Shown: positions 1 through 8,937, counted from the stretch's first letter. The stretch: 64,000 nucleotides of DNA from an uncultured Granulosicoccaceae bacterium (GCA_938003855.1 CALKXD010000144.1:1-64000), one strand, 5' to 3'. The notes: generated by a model from the letters alone, not told the origin. Program-made: numbers and translations.

Positions 1-117
1 GGGTGAAGCCGCCAGTAAACCCTTCTAAACAAGCAGAGTCTCGTAAAGGTACACAAATCATCCCCGCAAAACCATTACTGATAAACGAACCGCTTTCTTA
101 CCAACCCAAACACCAAA

Positions 118-1350
118 CTACCGTAGCAAATTCCCCCCAACCTCAGGAACCCCGAACTCCCGAAAGCAAATCTGAGCCAGTAAAGTAATTCCTTCGTCGA
201 TAATTCCTGGTTCAGGATTTGCGAAACAAATCCTGATGTAGCGATTAGAATCCCCCTCCAGTGACCATTCGACACCGGGATTAACCGCGACGCCTTCCTT
301 ACCCGCACGTTCGGCCAATACCGTCGTATCGACGCCGTCCGGCAACTTCACCCAAAGAAATATGCCCCCGGGTGGCCTTATATACTCGGCACTGGTGCCG
401 AACTCCCGATCAATGGCGGTAGTCAGTGTTGCTAGCTTCTGCTGTAGATTCACATTAAGCGCGGCGAGGTGCGTATCAAAGTGCCCGGTGCAATACTCGG
501 CCAGTAGCATTTGCTCTAGTGCACCTGAACCCGCATCATTTTTAAGCGACAGCAACTGCCCGATCAAAGACCAGTCTGCCACTACATAACCGACCCGCAG
601 TGCTGGTGCGATTGTTTTTGAAAACGACCCTACATGAATCACCCGTGCGGTGGAGTCCATCGCATAGAGTGCCGGTGGTCGGGTGCCGGCCCAGACCAGA
701 TCGGCGTAACATTCATCTTCAAAGATCGGTACGTCATACTCGACGGCCAGATCAATCAGGTGCTGTCGACGCTGTACGCTCATGATTGTGCCGGTGGGGT
801 TGTGCACGGTGGGGATGGTGTAGATGTAGGCGGGCTTGACGCCTTTGGCCTTGAGATCTGCCAGCTTGGTGGCCAGTTGATCTGTCTGCATGCCGTCGTT
901 GTCGACGCTGATCGCGACCCTATCGATATTGAGGCTGCGCAGGCGGGTCAGCACACCTCCGTAGTTTGATTCTTCGACGATGACAGTCGGGCGTGTGCTG
1001 CTGTTGGCGGGTAACAGCGCGGAGTTGATCAGGTCGATGGCCTGCAGGGAGCCGGACGTTAGCAGGATGTTGTCCGGGTTGCACTGCATAGCGGCGTATT
1101 TGTCGAGTTTTTTGACCAGGTACTCGCGCAGTGGCAGGTAGCCTTGCGGGCCGCTTTCTACGGAGTAGGTGGCAAGCGTTGCCCCTTCACGCATCAATAT
1201 GCGGTGGCAGGCATCGGCGATTTTATCGACGGGCAGTGAACCGGCGTCGTTGTGGCCGCCAACAAAATTGTAGGTCGGGAAGCCGTTCCAGGGTTGCGCT
1301 TGCGGGGCGGGCAACGTTGCATCCAGCACCTGGCTGAAGTCGAATTTCAT
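118..1350 (-). CDS. PLP-dependent aminotransferase, class I/II (LysN/2-aminoadipate transaminase-like)
   Basis: A 410-residue fold-type I aminotransferase of the MocR/LysN-related group, without the N-terminal GntR domain. The PLP lysine is recognisable as K245 in SFSKTIAPALRVGY, preceded by the HNPTG turn near residue 183 and by FEDECY near 210, where the aspartate contacts the pyridine nitrogen in this family. Expected role: cytoplasmic transamination of an amino acid to a 2-oxo acid; the substrate cannot be read from sequence. It is transcribed away from an EamA transporter gene across a 181-bp spacer, a common amino-acid-handling arrangement. Family assignment is firm, substrate unknown. 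Confidence 0.88.
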   Translation of the reverse strand: MKFDFSQVLDATLPAPQAQPWNGFPTYNFVGGHNDAGSLPVDKIADACHRILMREGATLATYSVESGPQGYLPLREYLVKKLDKYAAMQCNPDNILLTSGSLQAIDLINSALLPANSSTRPTVIVEESNYGGVLTRLRSLNIDRVAISVDNDGMQTDQLATKLADLKAKGVKPAYIYTIPTVHNPTGTIMSVQRRQHLIDLAVEYDVPIFEDECYADLVWAGTRPPALYAMDSTARVIHVGSFSKTIAPALRVGYVVADWSLIGQLLSLKNDAGSGALEQMLLAEYCTGHFDTHLAALNVNLQQKLATLTTAIDREFGTSAEYIRPPGGIFLWVKLPDGVDTTVLAERAGKEGVAVNPGVEWSLEGDSNRYIRICFANPEPGIIDEGITLLAQICFREFGVPEVGGNLLR

Positions 1351-1480
1351 GGCGGGTTTTCCTCTCTACGGTGACACGGGGTTGCCGCATAATGTGCGTT
1401 GGCAGATAACCGGGCGCTGGTACAGCAACAATGCACCCCGGCTACGCAGACGGCTGGTTGAAATAGTCTGGCAATTGTAC

Positions 1481-1492
1481 CCGACCGGTCGG
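1481..1492. promoter_or_regulatory. 12-bp perfect palindrome in a divergent promoter region
   Basis: CCGACCGGTCGG is a perfect dyad between the aminotransferase and EamA genes. On the plus strand it falls between a possible -35 (TTGTAC, 1475-1480) and -10 (TATAAC, 1500-1505), although the 19-bp spacing is longer than ideal. A regulator bound there could control one or both genes. Only the palindrome itself is seen; promoter and function are inferred. Confidence 0.3.
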
Positions 1493-1531
1493 TATGCTGT
1501 ATAACCCCGCCTGGCTTGCGTGTGAATCTCC

Positions 1532-2377
1532 TTGACCACATTGTTGATCGTTCTTGTCCTAACTGCGGCGGTGTTGCACGCCAGTTGGAATGCACTGGCG
1601 AAGTCGGGCGGAACGCCGGAGCTTTCGATCGGCTCGTACCAATTGGTGGGTGCACTGATTTGCACGCCTCTGCTGTTTTTGGTGCCATTACCTGCACGGG
1701 AAAGCTGGCCGATGCTGATTGCCTCGGTGCTGATCCATAACGTCTATTACTTTACTCTGGCACGGGCGTATCGCAGTGGTGATCTGTCGCAGGTGTACCC
1801 GCTGTTTCGCGGTATGGCGCCGGTATTGATTACGCTGGGTGCGGCCGTCTTTGCCGGTGAATATCTGTCGACCGCGACTGTCATTGGCATACTGATTATC
1901 AGCGCCGGATTGATGAGTCTTACCCTGATGAGCAAGCAGCTTGGTCAGATTCCGCCAGCCGCGCTCGGCTGGGGGCTGGCGACCTCGGTGCTTATTGCGT
2001 TTTATACCGTCATTGACGGGCTCGGGGTGCGGGCCTCGGGCAATAGTCTTAGTTACATTCTGTGGTTGTTTGCTTTTGAGATAGTGCCAATCGGTTGCTG
2101 GTTGCTGTTCTCCCAGCGGCGGCAGTGGTTCGATTATATGCGTGGTTCTGCGGTGACGGTGTTGTTTGGCGGTATAGCCTCAAGCACCGCCTATGGTCTG
2201 GTTATTTTTGCCCTCAGTCTGGGGGCGATGGGGCTGGTGTCGTCGTTGCGTGAAACCAGTGTCATCTTTGCCGCCGTCATTGGCAGTGTTTTGTTACGCG
2301 AGCCGTTTGGTCGACAGCGTATTATTGCGGCGGGGTTGGTGGCGCTGGGTATTATTCTGATCAAAGCGCTCGGCTAG
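1532..2377 (+). CDS. EamA (DMT) family transporter
   Basis: A 281-residue, very hydrophobic protein with about ten predicted membrane helices arranged as two EamA repeats, the drug/metabolite transporter fold of the inner membrane. The start is a TTG giving MTTLLIVLVLTAAVLHASWNAL; HASWNAL is a common opening in these exporters. No ATP site, so transport is secondary. It lies divergent to the aminotransferase and shortly upstream of the Lin0512 pair on the same strand. Export of an amino acid or metabolite is typical of the family but the substrate is not deducible. Confidence 0.85.
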   Translation: MTTLLIVLVLTAAVLHASWNALAKSGGTPELSIGSYQLVGALICTPLLFLVPLPARESWPMLIASVLIHNVYYFTLARAYRSGDLSQVYPLFRGMAPVLITLGAAVFAGEYLSTATVIGILIISAGLMSLTLMSKQLGQIPPAALGWGLATSVLIAFYTVIDGLGVRASGNSLSYILWLFAFEIVPIGCWLLFSQRRQWFDYMRGSAVTVLFGGIASSTAYGLVIFALSLGAMGLVSSLRETSVIFAAVIGSVLLREPFGRQRIIAAGLVALGIILIKALG

Positions 2378-2479
2378 CGGTGTGATTGCGGTGCGGGCTG
2401 TACTGGATTGGCGATCATCGCTACCCTGTGTGGAACAGTCGTTCGTATTGAACTGGGTCAGGCAGACAGGACACGAATT

Positions 2480-2830
2480 TTGAGAAAACGGTTAGTTGTA
2501 GAAATGGGTATGGGGACAGACCTGCACGGGCAGGACTACACCAAGGCGGCAGTGCGCGCCCTGCGTGATGCGCTGTGGCATAACTCGCTGTCGATTGCGC
2601 CGGCGCTGGGGTATTCACGTGATGTCATGGAGGTTGAGGTGGAGATTGGTGTGGCCAAACCCGAACAGGTCAATAAGGCGGAAGTCGCCGCTGTGCTGCC
2701 GTATGGCAAAGCGCAGGTCACCGTGGTGAAAGGCGGGCTCGATATCCCCAACGAAGACAACACCACGGTGGTGGCGAATGCCGCTGCGGTGGTGTATCTG
2801 GATATTGATGTTGCCGGAGAATCTTCCTGA
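2480..2830 (+). CDS. Lin0512-family protein, first of a tandem pair
   Basis: Start chosen at TTG 2480, giving MRKRLVVEMGMGTDLHGQ, which matches the usual beginning of the family and the second copy; an in-frame extension back to 2408 lacks that support. The 116-residue product carries the pattern DLHGQDYTKAAVRALRDAL..NSL, nearly the same as DLYGEDYTKAARRAVHDAL in its neighbour. Cytoplasmic and without signal peptide. The family has no function that I can state with confidence. Its stop codon is 1 bp before the ATG of the second copy, so the two are almost certainly co-translated. Confidence 0.8.
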   Translation: MRKRLVVEMGMGTDLHGQDYTKAAVRALRDALWHNSLSIAPALGYSRDVMEVEVEIGVAKPEQVNKAEVAAVLPYGKAQVTVVKGGLDIPNEDNTTVVANAAAVVYLDIDVAGESS

Positions 2831-2831
2831 G

Positions 2832-3197
2832 ATGGCGAAGCAAAGAATTATACTTGAGCTTGGCACCGGCAATGATTTGTACGGTGAAGACTATACAAAA
2901 GCGGCCAGACGTGCGGTGCATGATGCGTTGCACCACAGTTCATTGATACTGTTCCGGTCACTGGGTATTGATAAAGAGGGCATGCAGATTCGCGTCACAA
3001 TAGGCGTGCAGCAACCTGATCTGATCGATTGCGACGCGGTGGCGAGCGAAATTCCGTTTGGTCGTGTTGACGTCAGGCCCGAGGTGGGTGGTTTGAATCT
3101 GGTCGACGACGACAACGGTACCACGTCGGTTATTGCGACGGCGGCGGTGGCGGTGTTTCTGGATTTACCGGACGGGCGCTTTACGCTGCCCGCTTAG
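2832..3197 (+). CDS. Lin0512-family protein, second of a tandem pair
   Basis: Start ATG 2832 gives MAKQRIILELGTGNDLYGEDYTKAA, aligned residue for residue with the first copy; an upstream in-frame start at 2778 would overlap the first gene and has no family support. 121 residues. Shared features with copy 1: E-(M/L)-G-x-G-x-DLxGxDYTKAAxRA near the N-terminus, and an acidic-asparagine stretch before a C-terminal A-rich strand (NEDNTTVVANAAAVVYLD versus DDDNGTTSVIATAAVAVFLD). Two diverged copies kept adjacent suggest a hetero-oligomer (inference). Function unknown. Confidence 0.82.
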   Translation: MAKQRIILELGTGNDLYGEDYTKAARRAVHDALHHSSLILFRSLGIDKEGMQIRVTIGVQQPDLIDCDAVASEIPFGRVDVRPEVGGLNLVDDDNGTTSVIATAAVAVFLDLPDGRFTLPA

Positions 3198-3231
3198 CGG
3201 TCTTAAAGGTTGTTGTGTTGCGCTCTGTTTT

Positions 3232-3900
3232 CTATGAGCGCTTGCTGCTTTGGAAGATATTAAAGCTGACACTGATGCGGTTGCCGGCGTCGCCGTCGAG
3301 CGTTGATAAATTGGGCTCGACCTCATGCACCAGCCAGCCCGGAAATAAAATCAGGCGCCCGGCGATTGGCTCGAAGTATACCTCTGGCCAGCTGGCGGGA
3401 TCAGTGTGTGAATCTGCATTGAAGCGTGGTGTGAAAACCTGCGCCTGTAAGCGCGGATCGCAAAATGAAATGCGGCCACTGCCTTGCGGTGCCTGCACGT
3501 AGTAGACGCCGCTCCAGAGGGTGTCGGGGTGTGAGTGACTGCGGTTATAGCCGTGCCGTGGATTGATGTTGGCCCACATGTTGTCGATCACGGGGGCAAA
3601 GTCGGTGTCGTAGTGCATGCGTGCAAACACATCGGTCGCTGCTGACCGGACGACTTCGGTCAGGCGATGGAATTGCGGTTGTTCGTGCATGTCGAGCTGA
3701 CTGTGCCAGGAGCCTGCCTGCTTGACGTTGGAGCGCACAATGCCTTCAGGGTCTTCTGCTTTCCAGCTATGAATTTTATCGGTTAAGTCGCGGTTTAAGG
3801 CCACGCTGTCGGGTACATCGGTATAACAGATGGATGTCGGGAAGTAGTGCTCGTGCACCATTTGCAGGTTTTTATTTTCAGGTTCAACCATAGCGATCAC
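3232..3900 (-). CDS. 2OG-Fe(II) oxygenase (TIGR02466-like)
   Basis: A 222-residue double-stranded beta-helix oxygenase. The iron-binding facial triad is visible as H124 and D126 in SHSHPDTLWSGVYYV and H192 in FPGWLVHEVEPN, with R208 placed to bind the 2-oxoglutarate carboxylate (NRISVSFNIF). GVYYVQAPQGSGRISFCDP is typical of the TIGR02466 group, whose substrate is not established. It lies convergent to the Lin0512 pair and downstream of the MFS gene on the same strand, separated by 251 bp. Cytosolic, no signal peptide. Confidence 0.82.
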   Translation of the reverse strand: MIAMVEPENKNLQMVHEHYFPTSICYTDVPDSVALNRDLTDKIHSWKAEDPEGIVRSNVKQAGSWHSQLDMHEQPQFHRLTEVVRSAATDVFARMHYDTDFAPVIDNMWANINPRHGYNRSHSHPDTLWSGVYYVQAPQGSGRISFCDPRLQAQVFTPRFNADSHTDPASWPEVYFEPIAGRLILFPGWLVHEVEPNLSTLDGDAGNRISVSFNIFQSSKRS

Positions 3901-4151
3901 GCAGCGTGTGTTATCTAAAAATACCGGCTGAATCGTCTGCGCACAATAGACAATGATTTGTGCTGTTCAGCCCAAGTGGGTCTGCCTTATAACAGCCCGG
4001 GTTGATTGTGCCGGTGTGGTGTAGGTGCGTCCATGATGGTGCTCTGGTTTTAGCAGATTACCAGCGCGGATAGCTTCGGCCTGTGAGGTGCTTTGGCAGG
4101 TGGGGTTATAGTGTCCGGCTGGTGGACCGGGTTACGTCTGGTTGGGTGTCG

Positions 4152-5339
4152 TTATACTGCATCAGTTTTGCGTAGCAGGTGGTAGCCGTAGAGTGCCAGC
4201 AGTGCTGAGACGGTCAGGCACATATACAGTGGCAGGGCGGTATCGGTGAGTAACGTGCTGACGACAATAGTCAGTAGCATTCCCGCCGATAACTGCACGG
4301 TGCCCTGCAGGCCGGAGGCGGTGCCTGCGAGTTCGGGTCGGACGCTCATCAGTGCCGAGGTAAGGTTGGGTAGGCCCATGCCGTTGCTCAGTGCAATGAA
4401 CTGCATCGGCAGAAACAACGCCAGCAGGTTGTCCCACGGCGACAGCACCCAGAACAGCAGCACACCGACGACGATTGGAATCAGGCTTAGCGATATCATG
4501 CGGCTGGTGCCGAGCTTTTGTGACCAGCGGCCGGCGATGAAATTGCCCAACAGATAACCCAGTGCCACCATACTGAACCACAGGCCGAAGGTGGAGGCGC
4601 TGGTGCCCCGTAATTCCATCACCACATAGGGCGCGCCGGCTAGAAAACTGAAATATAAACCGACGGTGCCACTGACCAGAATCAAGTAGGCACGATACTG
4701 GGGTATCCCGAGTAACGTACCGCTGCCACCTAGCATGCGGGGTTTGTTGCCACCGTGATCACGCAGTGTTTCGTTCTGGTACCGGTAGCTCAGCCACGAG
4801 AATAGAAAGCCTGCCACCGATAGCGCTGCATACATGATACGCCAGCTGCTGACATCGGTTATCCAGCCGCAGACGGCTGGTGCGAACATCGGGCCCAGCA
4901 TCATGGCGGTATTCATATAGCCAATGGCGCTGGCTGCTTTGTCTTTAGGGTGTACGTCGCGCATGATGGCGCGGGTTAGAAACATACATACCGATGAGCC
5001 GAGTCCTTGCACAAAGCGTCCGGCCAGCAGCACTTCAATGGTCGGTGACACGGCGCAGATGATGCCGCCTACGCCAAACACAAACAGGCTGCCGATCATG
5101 ACCGGTCGGCGTCCGATGCGATCAGCCAGAGCGCCGAGTACCACTTGCGAAATCATGGTGGCAAAGAGGTATACGGTGAGCACCAGTTGCGCCACACTGT
5201 ACGTGGTGAGTAATTCACGCATGACGGTGGTGTTGGCTGGCAGTACGCCGTTCATGGCTATCGGGCCAATGGCAGAGATACCGACCAGCAACAGCAGCGG
5301 GGGTTGATGAGCCAGAGGCGCATCGGCAAGCTTAGGCAT
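4152..5339 (-). CDS. MFS transporter, Bcr/CflA-type drug:H+ antiporter family
   Basis: Start at ATG 5339 (MPKLADAPLAHQPPLLLLV) gives 395 residues and twelve predicted membrane helices; an in-frame extension to 5564 would run into the divergent psuK gene and reads as low-complexity non-membrane sequence. The MFS signature between helices 2 and 3 is seen as LGALADRIGRRPVMIGS, and VLTVYLFATMISQVVLG resembles Bcr/CflA proteins. Probable inner-membrane proton-coupled efflux. It is divergent from psuK, so a role in nucleoside or pseudouridine transport is possible, but the sequence type favours efflux. Confidence 0.82.
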   Translation of the reverse strand: MPKLADAPLAHQPPLLLLVGISAIGPIAMNGVLPANTTVMRELLTTYSVAQLVLTVYLFATMISQVVLGALADRIGRRPVMIGSLFVFGVGGIICAVSPTIEVLLAGRFVQGLGSSVCMFLTRAIMRDVHPKDKAASAIGYMNTAMMLGPMFAPAVCGWITDVSSWRIMYAALSVAGFLFSWLSYRYQNETLRDHGGNKPRMLGGSGTLLGIPQYRAYLILVSGTVGLYFSFLAGAPYVVMELRGTSASTFGLWFSMVALGYLLGNFIAGRWSQKLGTSRMISLSLIPIVVGVLLFWVLSPWDNLLALFLPMQFIALSNGMGLPNLTSALMSVRPELAGTASGLQGTVQLSAGMLLTIVVSTLLTDTALPLYMCLTVSALLALYGYHLLRKTDAV

Positions 5340-5473
5340 TCGAGCGCCTGTAGATAAAAAAGGGTAGGGCGACAATCCGTGGTGAGGGGCGAGTATATCG
5401 GTATTCCGGTAGCTGTGCCGGGTGCGGTGTCGTTGCTGGTTGAAATTATTAATAACACAGGTGGAGTACGCCT

Positions 5474-6409
5474 TTGGCCTGGTCGCTGCAGCAATCCGCC
5501 CCGTTAACCGGCAAAGCGCTGGTGATTGGTGCGATGAATCTTGATGTCGTCGCGACCGCTGCAAAAGCGGCGGTTCGGGATGACTCCAACCCGGGTGTGA
5601 CCGGGTTTTACGCTGGCGGGGTGGGGCGCAATATTGCCGAAGGGCTGGCGCGGCTGGGTATCGACACCACCTTGCTGTCGGCGGTGGGTAATGACGATGC
5701 CGGGCAGCAGTTGCTGCACAGTGGTGAGCAGGCGGGCTTTGCCACGGGGTCGGTTGTGCGGCTTGATCAGCACCATACGTCGAGCTATGTCGCGGTCAAT
5801 GACAGCGACGGCAGTCTGCTTTACGCGATCTCTGACATGGCTATTGTTGATCAGATGTCGGATGCGCTTTTTCCTGATCTTGCCGGGCAGATTGCTGGCG
5901 CCGGTGTTTGCGTGATCGATGCTAATTTACCCGCCGCGTTGATTGCCCGCAGTGTTGCACTGGCGGGTAACTGCGCGTTGGTGGCCGACGCGGTATCGAC
6001 CGCCAAGTGTGTGCGGCTGCAGCCGGTGCTGGCGTCGTTGGCGCTGCTGAAGGTTAATCGGCAGGAGGCGGCGACACTCACGGGAGGTGCGCCGGAAGAT
6101 TCTGTCGGCACGTTGTTGTCGGCATTGCTGGCTCTGGGGCCGGAGGCGGTGTTAATGACACTCGGGCAGCAAGGGGCGATACTTGCGGTCGGTGATAACG
6201 TGTTTGAGATTGCAGCACCTCAGGTTGCTGTGCTCAGTAGTGTGAATGGTGCCGGTGATGCCTTGCTGGCGGGCCTGGTGGCGGCCACACTGCATGGTCA
6301 CACCGAAACCGAGGCACTGCGCTGGGGGGCTGTGGCCGCTGCCATGAGCCTGTCTACGCCGGGTGCGTGCTGTAAAACTATGACTATTGAAAGTATGGCT
6401 GTCCAATGA
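5474..6409 (+). CDS. psuK: pseudouridine kinase (PfkB family)
   Basis: A 311-residue ribokinase-fold sugar kinase. GGVGRNIAEGLARLG (residues 48-62) is the PfkB N-terminal signature and NGAGDALLAGL (258-268) the C-terminal one, with D262 as catalytic base. It phosphorylates pseudouridine to pseudouridine 5'-phosphate, substrate of the next gene product. Start is a TTG at 5474 preceded by GGTGGAG. The gene overlaps psuG by 4 bp, and it is this pairing that moves the call from generic PfkB kinase to PsuK. Confidence 0.9.
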   Translation: MAWSLQQSAPLTGKALVIGAMNLDVVATAAKAAVRDDSNPGVTGFYAGGVGRNIAEGLARLGIDTTLLSAVGNDDAGQQLLHSGEQAGFATGSVVRLDQHHTSSYVAVNDSDGSLLYAISDMAIVDQMSDALFPDLAGQIAGAGVCVIDANLPAALIARSVALAGNCALVADAVSTAKCVRLQPVLASLALLKVNRQEAATLTGGAPEDSVGTLLSALLALGPEAVLMTLGQQGAILAVGDNVFEIAAPQVAVLSSVNGAGDALLAGLVAATLHGHTETEALRWGAVAAAMSLSTPGACCKTMTIESMAVQ

Positions 6410-7344
6410 TGCAAACTGTTTCTGAAAATTTCCTGTCTGTCGCGCCCGAGGTGCGGGACGCTATTGGTGAAAATCGTGCGGTGGTGGCGCTGGAATCCAC
6501 CATAATTTCTCACGGGATGCCGTACCCTGAAAACGTTGAAACCGCGATGCGCGTAGAGGCGGTGGTCAGGGCGCAGGGGGCTGTGCCTGCAACCATCGGG
6601 ATACTCGATGGCAAGTTGCAGGCGGGGTTGTCGGCCGACCAGATTGAACGGGTGGGTAAAACCGGACAGCAGGCCTTGAAGGTGAGCCGTCGGGATATTC
6701 CGTTTGCGCTGGCGGATAGTACGGTGGTGGGGGCCACGACGGTGGCATCGACGATGATCATCGCAGATCTGGCAGGTATTAAAGTGTTTGCGACCGGTGG
6801 CATCGGTGGTGTGCATCGCGGTGCTGCGCAGACGATGGATATCTCTGCTGACCTGCAAGAGCTGGCTTCTACCAGTGTGGCGGTGGTGTGTGCCGGTGCC
6901 AAGTCGATTCTTGATATCGGCCTGACCTGTGAATACCTCGAGACTCACGGGGTTCCTGTGATTGGCTATGACACCGAGTGCTGGCCGGCGTTCTATACCC
7001 GGCGCACTGAGCACCCGGTGGACTATACGCTGAGCGATCCGGCGGCGGTTGCCGGGGTGCTGTCGCGCAAGTGGCAGCTGGGTTTGCAGGGTGGTGTGGT
7101 GGTTTGTGTGCCGGTGCCTGTGCAGTATGCGCAGGATGAGGCGGTGATTGATCGGGCGATTAGCAGTGCGCTTGCGGAGGCGGATGCGCTGGGGATTCGC
7201 GGTAAGGATACTACGCCGTTTTTACTGGAGAAGATTGCGGCTATTACGGGGGGGAGTAGTTTGGCGACGAATATAGAGCTGGTGTTGAATAATGTGTTGG
7301 TTGGTAGTCGGATTGCTGTTGAGTATGCGGGGCGGGGTGGGTAG
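6406..7344 (+). CDS. psuG: pseudouridine-5'-phosphate glycosidase
   Basis: A 312-residue protein that reversibly splits the C-C glycosidic bond of pseudouridine 5'-phosphate to uracil and ribose 5-phosphate. Family residues are in place: E30 in VALESTIISHGMPYPEN, D149 in MDISADLQELA, and the Schiff-base lysine K166 in VCAGAKSILDIG, at the same number as in the E. coli enzyme. ATGATG at 6406 overlaps the psuK stop. With psuK it forms a complete two-gene salvage route for pseudouridine from RNA turnover. No dedicated PsuT-like transporter is evident next to it. Confidence 0.95.
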   Translation: MMQTVSENFLSVAPEVRDAIGENRAVVALESTIISHGMPYPENVETAMRVEAVVRAQGAVPATIGILDGKLQAGLSADQIERVGKTGQQALKVSRRDIPFALADSTVVGATTVASTMIIADLAGIKVFATGGIGGVHRGAAQTMDISADLQELASTSVAVVCAGAKSILDIGLTCEYLETHGVPVIGYDTECWPAFYTRRTEHPVDYTLSDPAAVAGVLSRKWQLGLQGGVVVCVPVPVQYAQDEAVIDRAISSALAEADALGIRGKDTTPFLLEKIAAITGGSSLATNIELVLNNVLVGSRIAVEYAGRGG

Positions 7345-7395
7345 GTTTTTTTGTTGGGTGGGGGGATGCGGTGGAGTTCTATGGGGCTTTTGTGA

Positions 7396-7595
7396 TTTTG
7401 CCTTGCTGACGCTGCGGGTTTCCATGGAGGGGTTGTGGTTTTTGCCTTGCTGACGCTGCGGGTTTCCATGGGGGTTGTGGTTTTGCCTTGCTGACGCTGC
7501 GGGTTTCCATGAAGGGTTGTGGTTTATGCCTTGCTGACGCTGCGGGTTTCCATGGGGTGTGGTGGTTTTGCCTTGCTGACGCTGCGGGTTCCATG
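7396..7595. repeat. 42-bp tandem repeat, five copies, between convergent genes
   Basis: A core beginning GCCTTGCTGACGCTGCGG and ending GGTTTCCATG occurs at 7400-7426, 7444-7470, 7485-7511, 7528-7554 and 7570-7595 (the last lacks one T). Start-to-start distances are 44, 41, 43 and 42 bp, and the 14-17 bp between cores are variants of GGGTTGTGGTTTT. On the minus strand each core can be read as METRSVSKA, but the unit lengths are not multiples of three, so no single frame runs through all copies and coding is unlikely. Located between psuG (plus) and an EamA gene (minus), where both transcripts end. Confidence 0.9.
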
Positions 7596-7633
7596 GGGGG
7601 TTGATGCTGGGGTGTCTGCTGATGGTGGCGGGG

Positions 7634-8563
7634 TTACTTTTTGCGTTCGGGCCAGATGTTGCCGCGTGAGCTTACTGAGGTGGAGGTGACGGGGCGGCGG
7701 CCGGAGATTACTTCGCGGTAGAGGGTGAACAGGCCGGTGGCGATTACTATTAGTGATCCGATTATTGTCAGGCGGTCTGGAATTTCGCCGAACAACAGGA
7801 AGCCCAGGGCGATTGCCCAGATCAGGCTGGTGTAACGGAACGGTACGACGTAGGCGACTTCGCCGGTGCGCATGGCCATGACGACAAATTGATAGCCGAA
7901 AAATAAAAAGAACGATGCGGCGATCAGTATCAGCCATTGATGGCTGTCGACCGGTTGCCAGTCGCCCTGGGCGGTGGCGAGTGTGGCACCGGACAGGCAG
8001 ATCGCGATGGTGGTGGCGGCGGATACCAGTAGCGATGGCAGGGATTCCGGCAGGGTGCGGGTGACCAGGTCTCGTGCCGTGGCGAACAGTACGGATAACA
8101 ACACCAGCAGTGAGGCGGCTTCGAATCCGCCCATGCCGGGGCGGATGATAATGATCACGCCGATGAAGCCGATGCCGATGGCAACCCAGCGTCGCCAGCC
8201 GATGGGTTCGCCGAGGAACAGTGCTGCGCCCAGCGCGACTGTCAGCGGCAGGGCTTGCAGTATTGCGGCGATGGTGGCGAACGGCAGCAGCGTTAAGGTG
8301 CCAAGAAAGCAAAGCGTGGCAAGGACTTCGGTGACTGAGCGGAACAGTACTTTTTTATTGAGTAATTCGGGGAGGCGTGTGTGCAGTTTCTGCTGCACGA
8401 TAATAGCGCCAATCAACACACTGAGCAGGGCGCCGCGCAGCGCCATAATCTGGCCGACACCAAGGCTGCCGTCGAGGGATTTTATCAGGCTGTCATTGAG
8501 GGTGAAGCCCATCATCGAGAGCATCATATACAGGCTGGCGCGAAGGTTCGGGGATAGTGTCAT
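7634..8563 (-). CDS. EamA (DMT) family transporter
   Basis: A 309-residue inner-membrane protein with ten predicted helices in two EamA repeats, longer and distinct from the one at 1532-2377. The opening MTLSPNLRASLYMMLSMMGFTLNDSLIKSLDG and the helix pair ending in LFLGEPIGWRRWVAIGIGFIGV are typical of S-adenosylmethionine or metabolite permease-like DMT proteins; the basic C-terminal tail is cytosolic. Its 3' end faces psuG across the 42-bp repeat cluster. Substrate unknown. Confidence 0.85.
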   Translation of the reverse strand: MTLSPNLRASLYMMLSMMGFTLNDSLIKSLDGSLGVGQIMALRGALLSVLIGAIIVQQKLHTRLPELLNKKVLFRSVTEVLATLCFLGTLTLLPFATIAAILQALPLTVALGAALFLGEPIGWRRWVAIGIGFIGVIIIIRPGMGGFEAASLLVLLSVLFATARDLVTRTLPESLPSLLVSAATTIAICLSGATLATAQGDWQPVDSHQWLILIAASFFLFFGYQFVVMAMRTGEVAYVVPFRYTSLIWAIALGFLLFGEIPDRLTIIGSLIVIATGLFTLYREVISGRRPVTSTSVSSRGNIWPERKK

Positions 8564-8937
8564 TGGTGCATAGTAGCTGCTTCCGGGTGGCGTATTGTGT
8601 GATTCTTTGAGGGCGAGGCGGCGGCACGATGGAGTTGGTCGTCATTGGCGTCATCGGCTTTAACACGTCGGTGGGCTGGTGCGGTTGGTGCTGCAATTGT
8701 GAACATTCAGGGCGACGGCGGTTTACCACACGGCCTGTGTTATGGTGAAAAAAGAATTCTGCGGCGTAGTGGCGGGTGGAGTGAGTGCGGTGGTTATCGG
8801 TGCTCAATTTGCATTCAGTTTTTTCGGTGCTACAAGCGTGCGTTCCATCAGTGTGGACAAAAGATCGGCTGTACGGTTGTGGCGTTTTGTCCGTTGGTTA
8901 CCCAAATGAACTTTCAGGCTGGAAACCGGGAGCTCGA
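8564..8937. other. 374-bp intergenic region between divergent genes
   Basis: Separates the EamA gene (minus) from the TPR gene (plus), so it must hold promoters for both. I see no clear -35/-10 pair, palindrome or RNA gene. An open frame from 8785 continues into the TPR gene but has no signal peptide or family support and is treated as leader sequence. Confidence 0.4.

Noticed and set aside
3..188. Short plus-strand frame at the window start
   Set aside because: Proline- and lysine-rich without family resemblance and overlapping the 3' end of the aminotransferase gene.
7222..7594. Several minus-strand open frames reading METRSVSKAK / PAASARQ repeatedly
   Set aside because: They are readings of the 42-bp repeat in different frames; unit lengths are not multiples of three, there are no ribosome sites, and they overlap psuG or the convergent spacer.
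7396..7595. CRISPR array
   Set aside because: The sequences between cores are only 14-17 bp and are variants of each other, unlike unique 30-bp spacers, and no cas genes are near.
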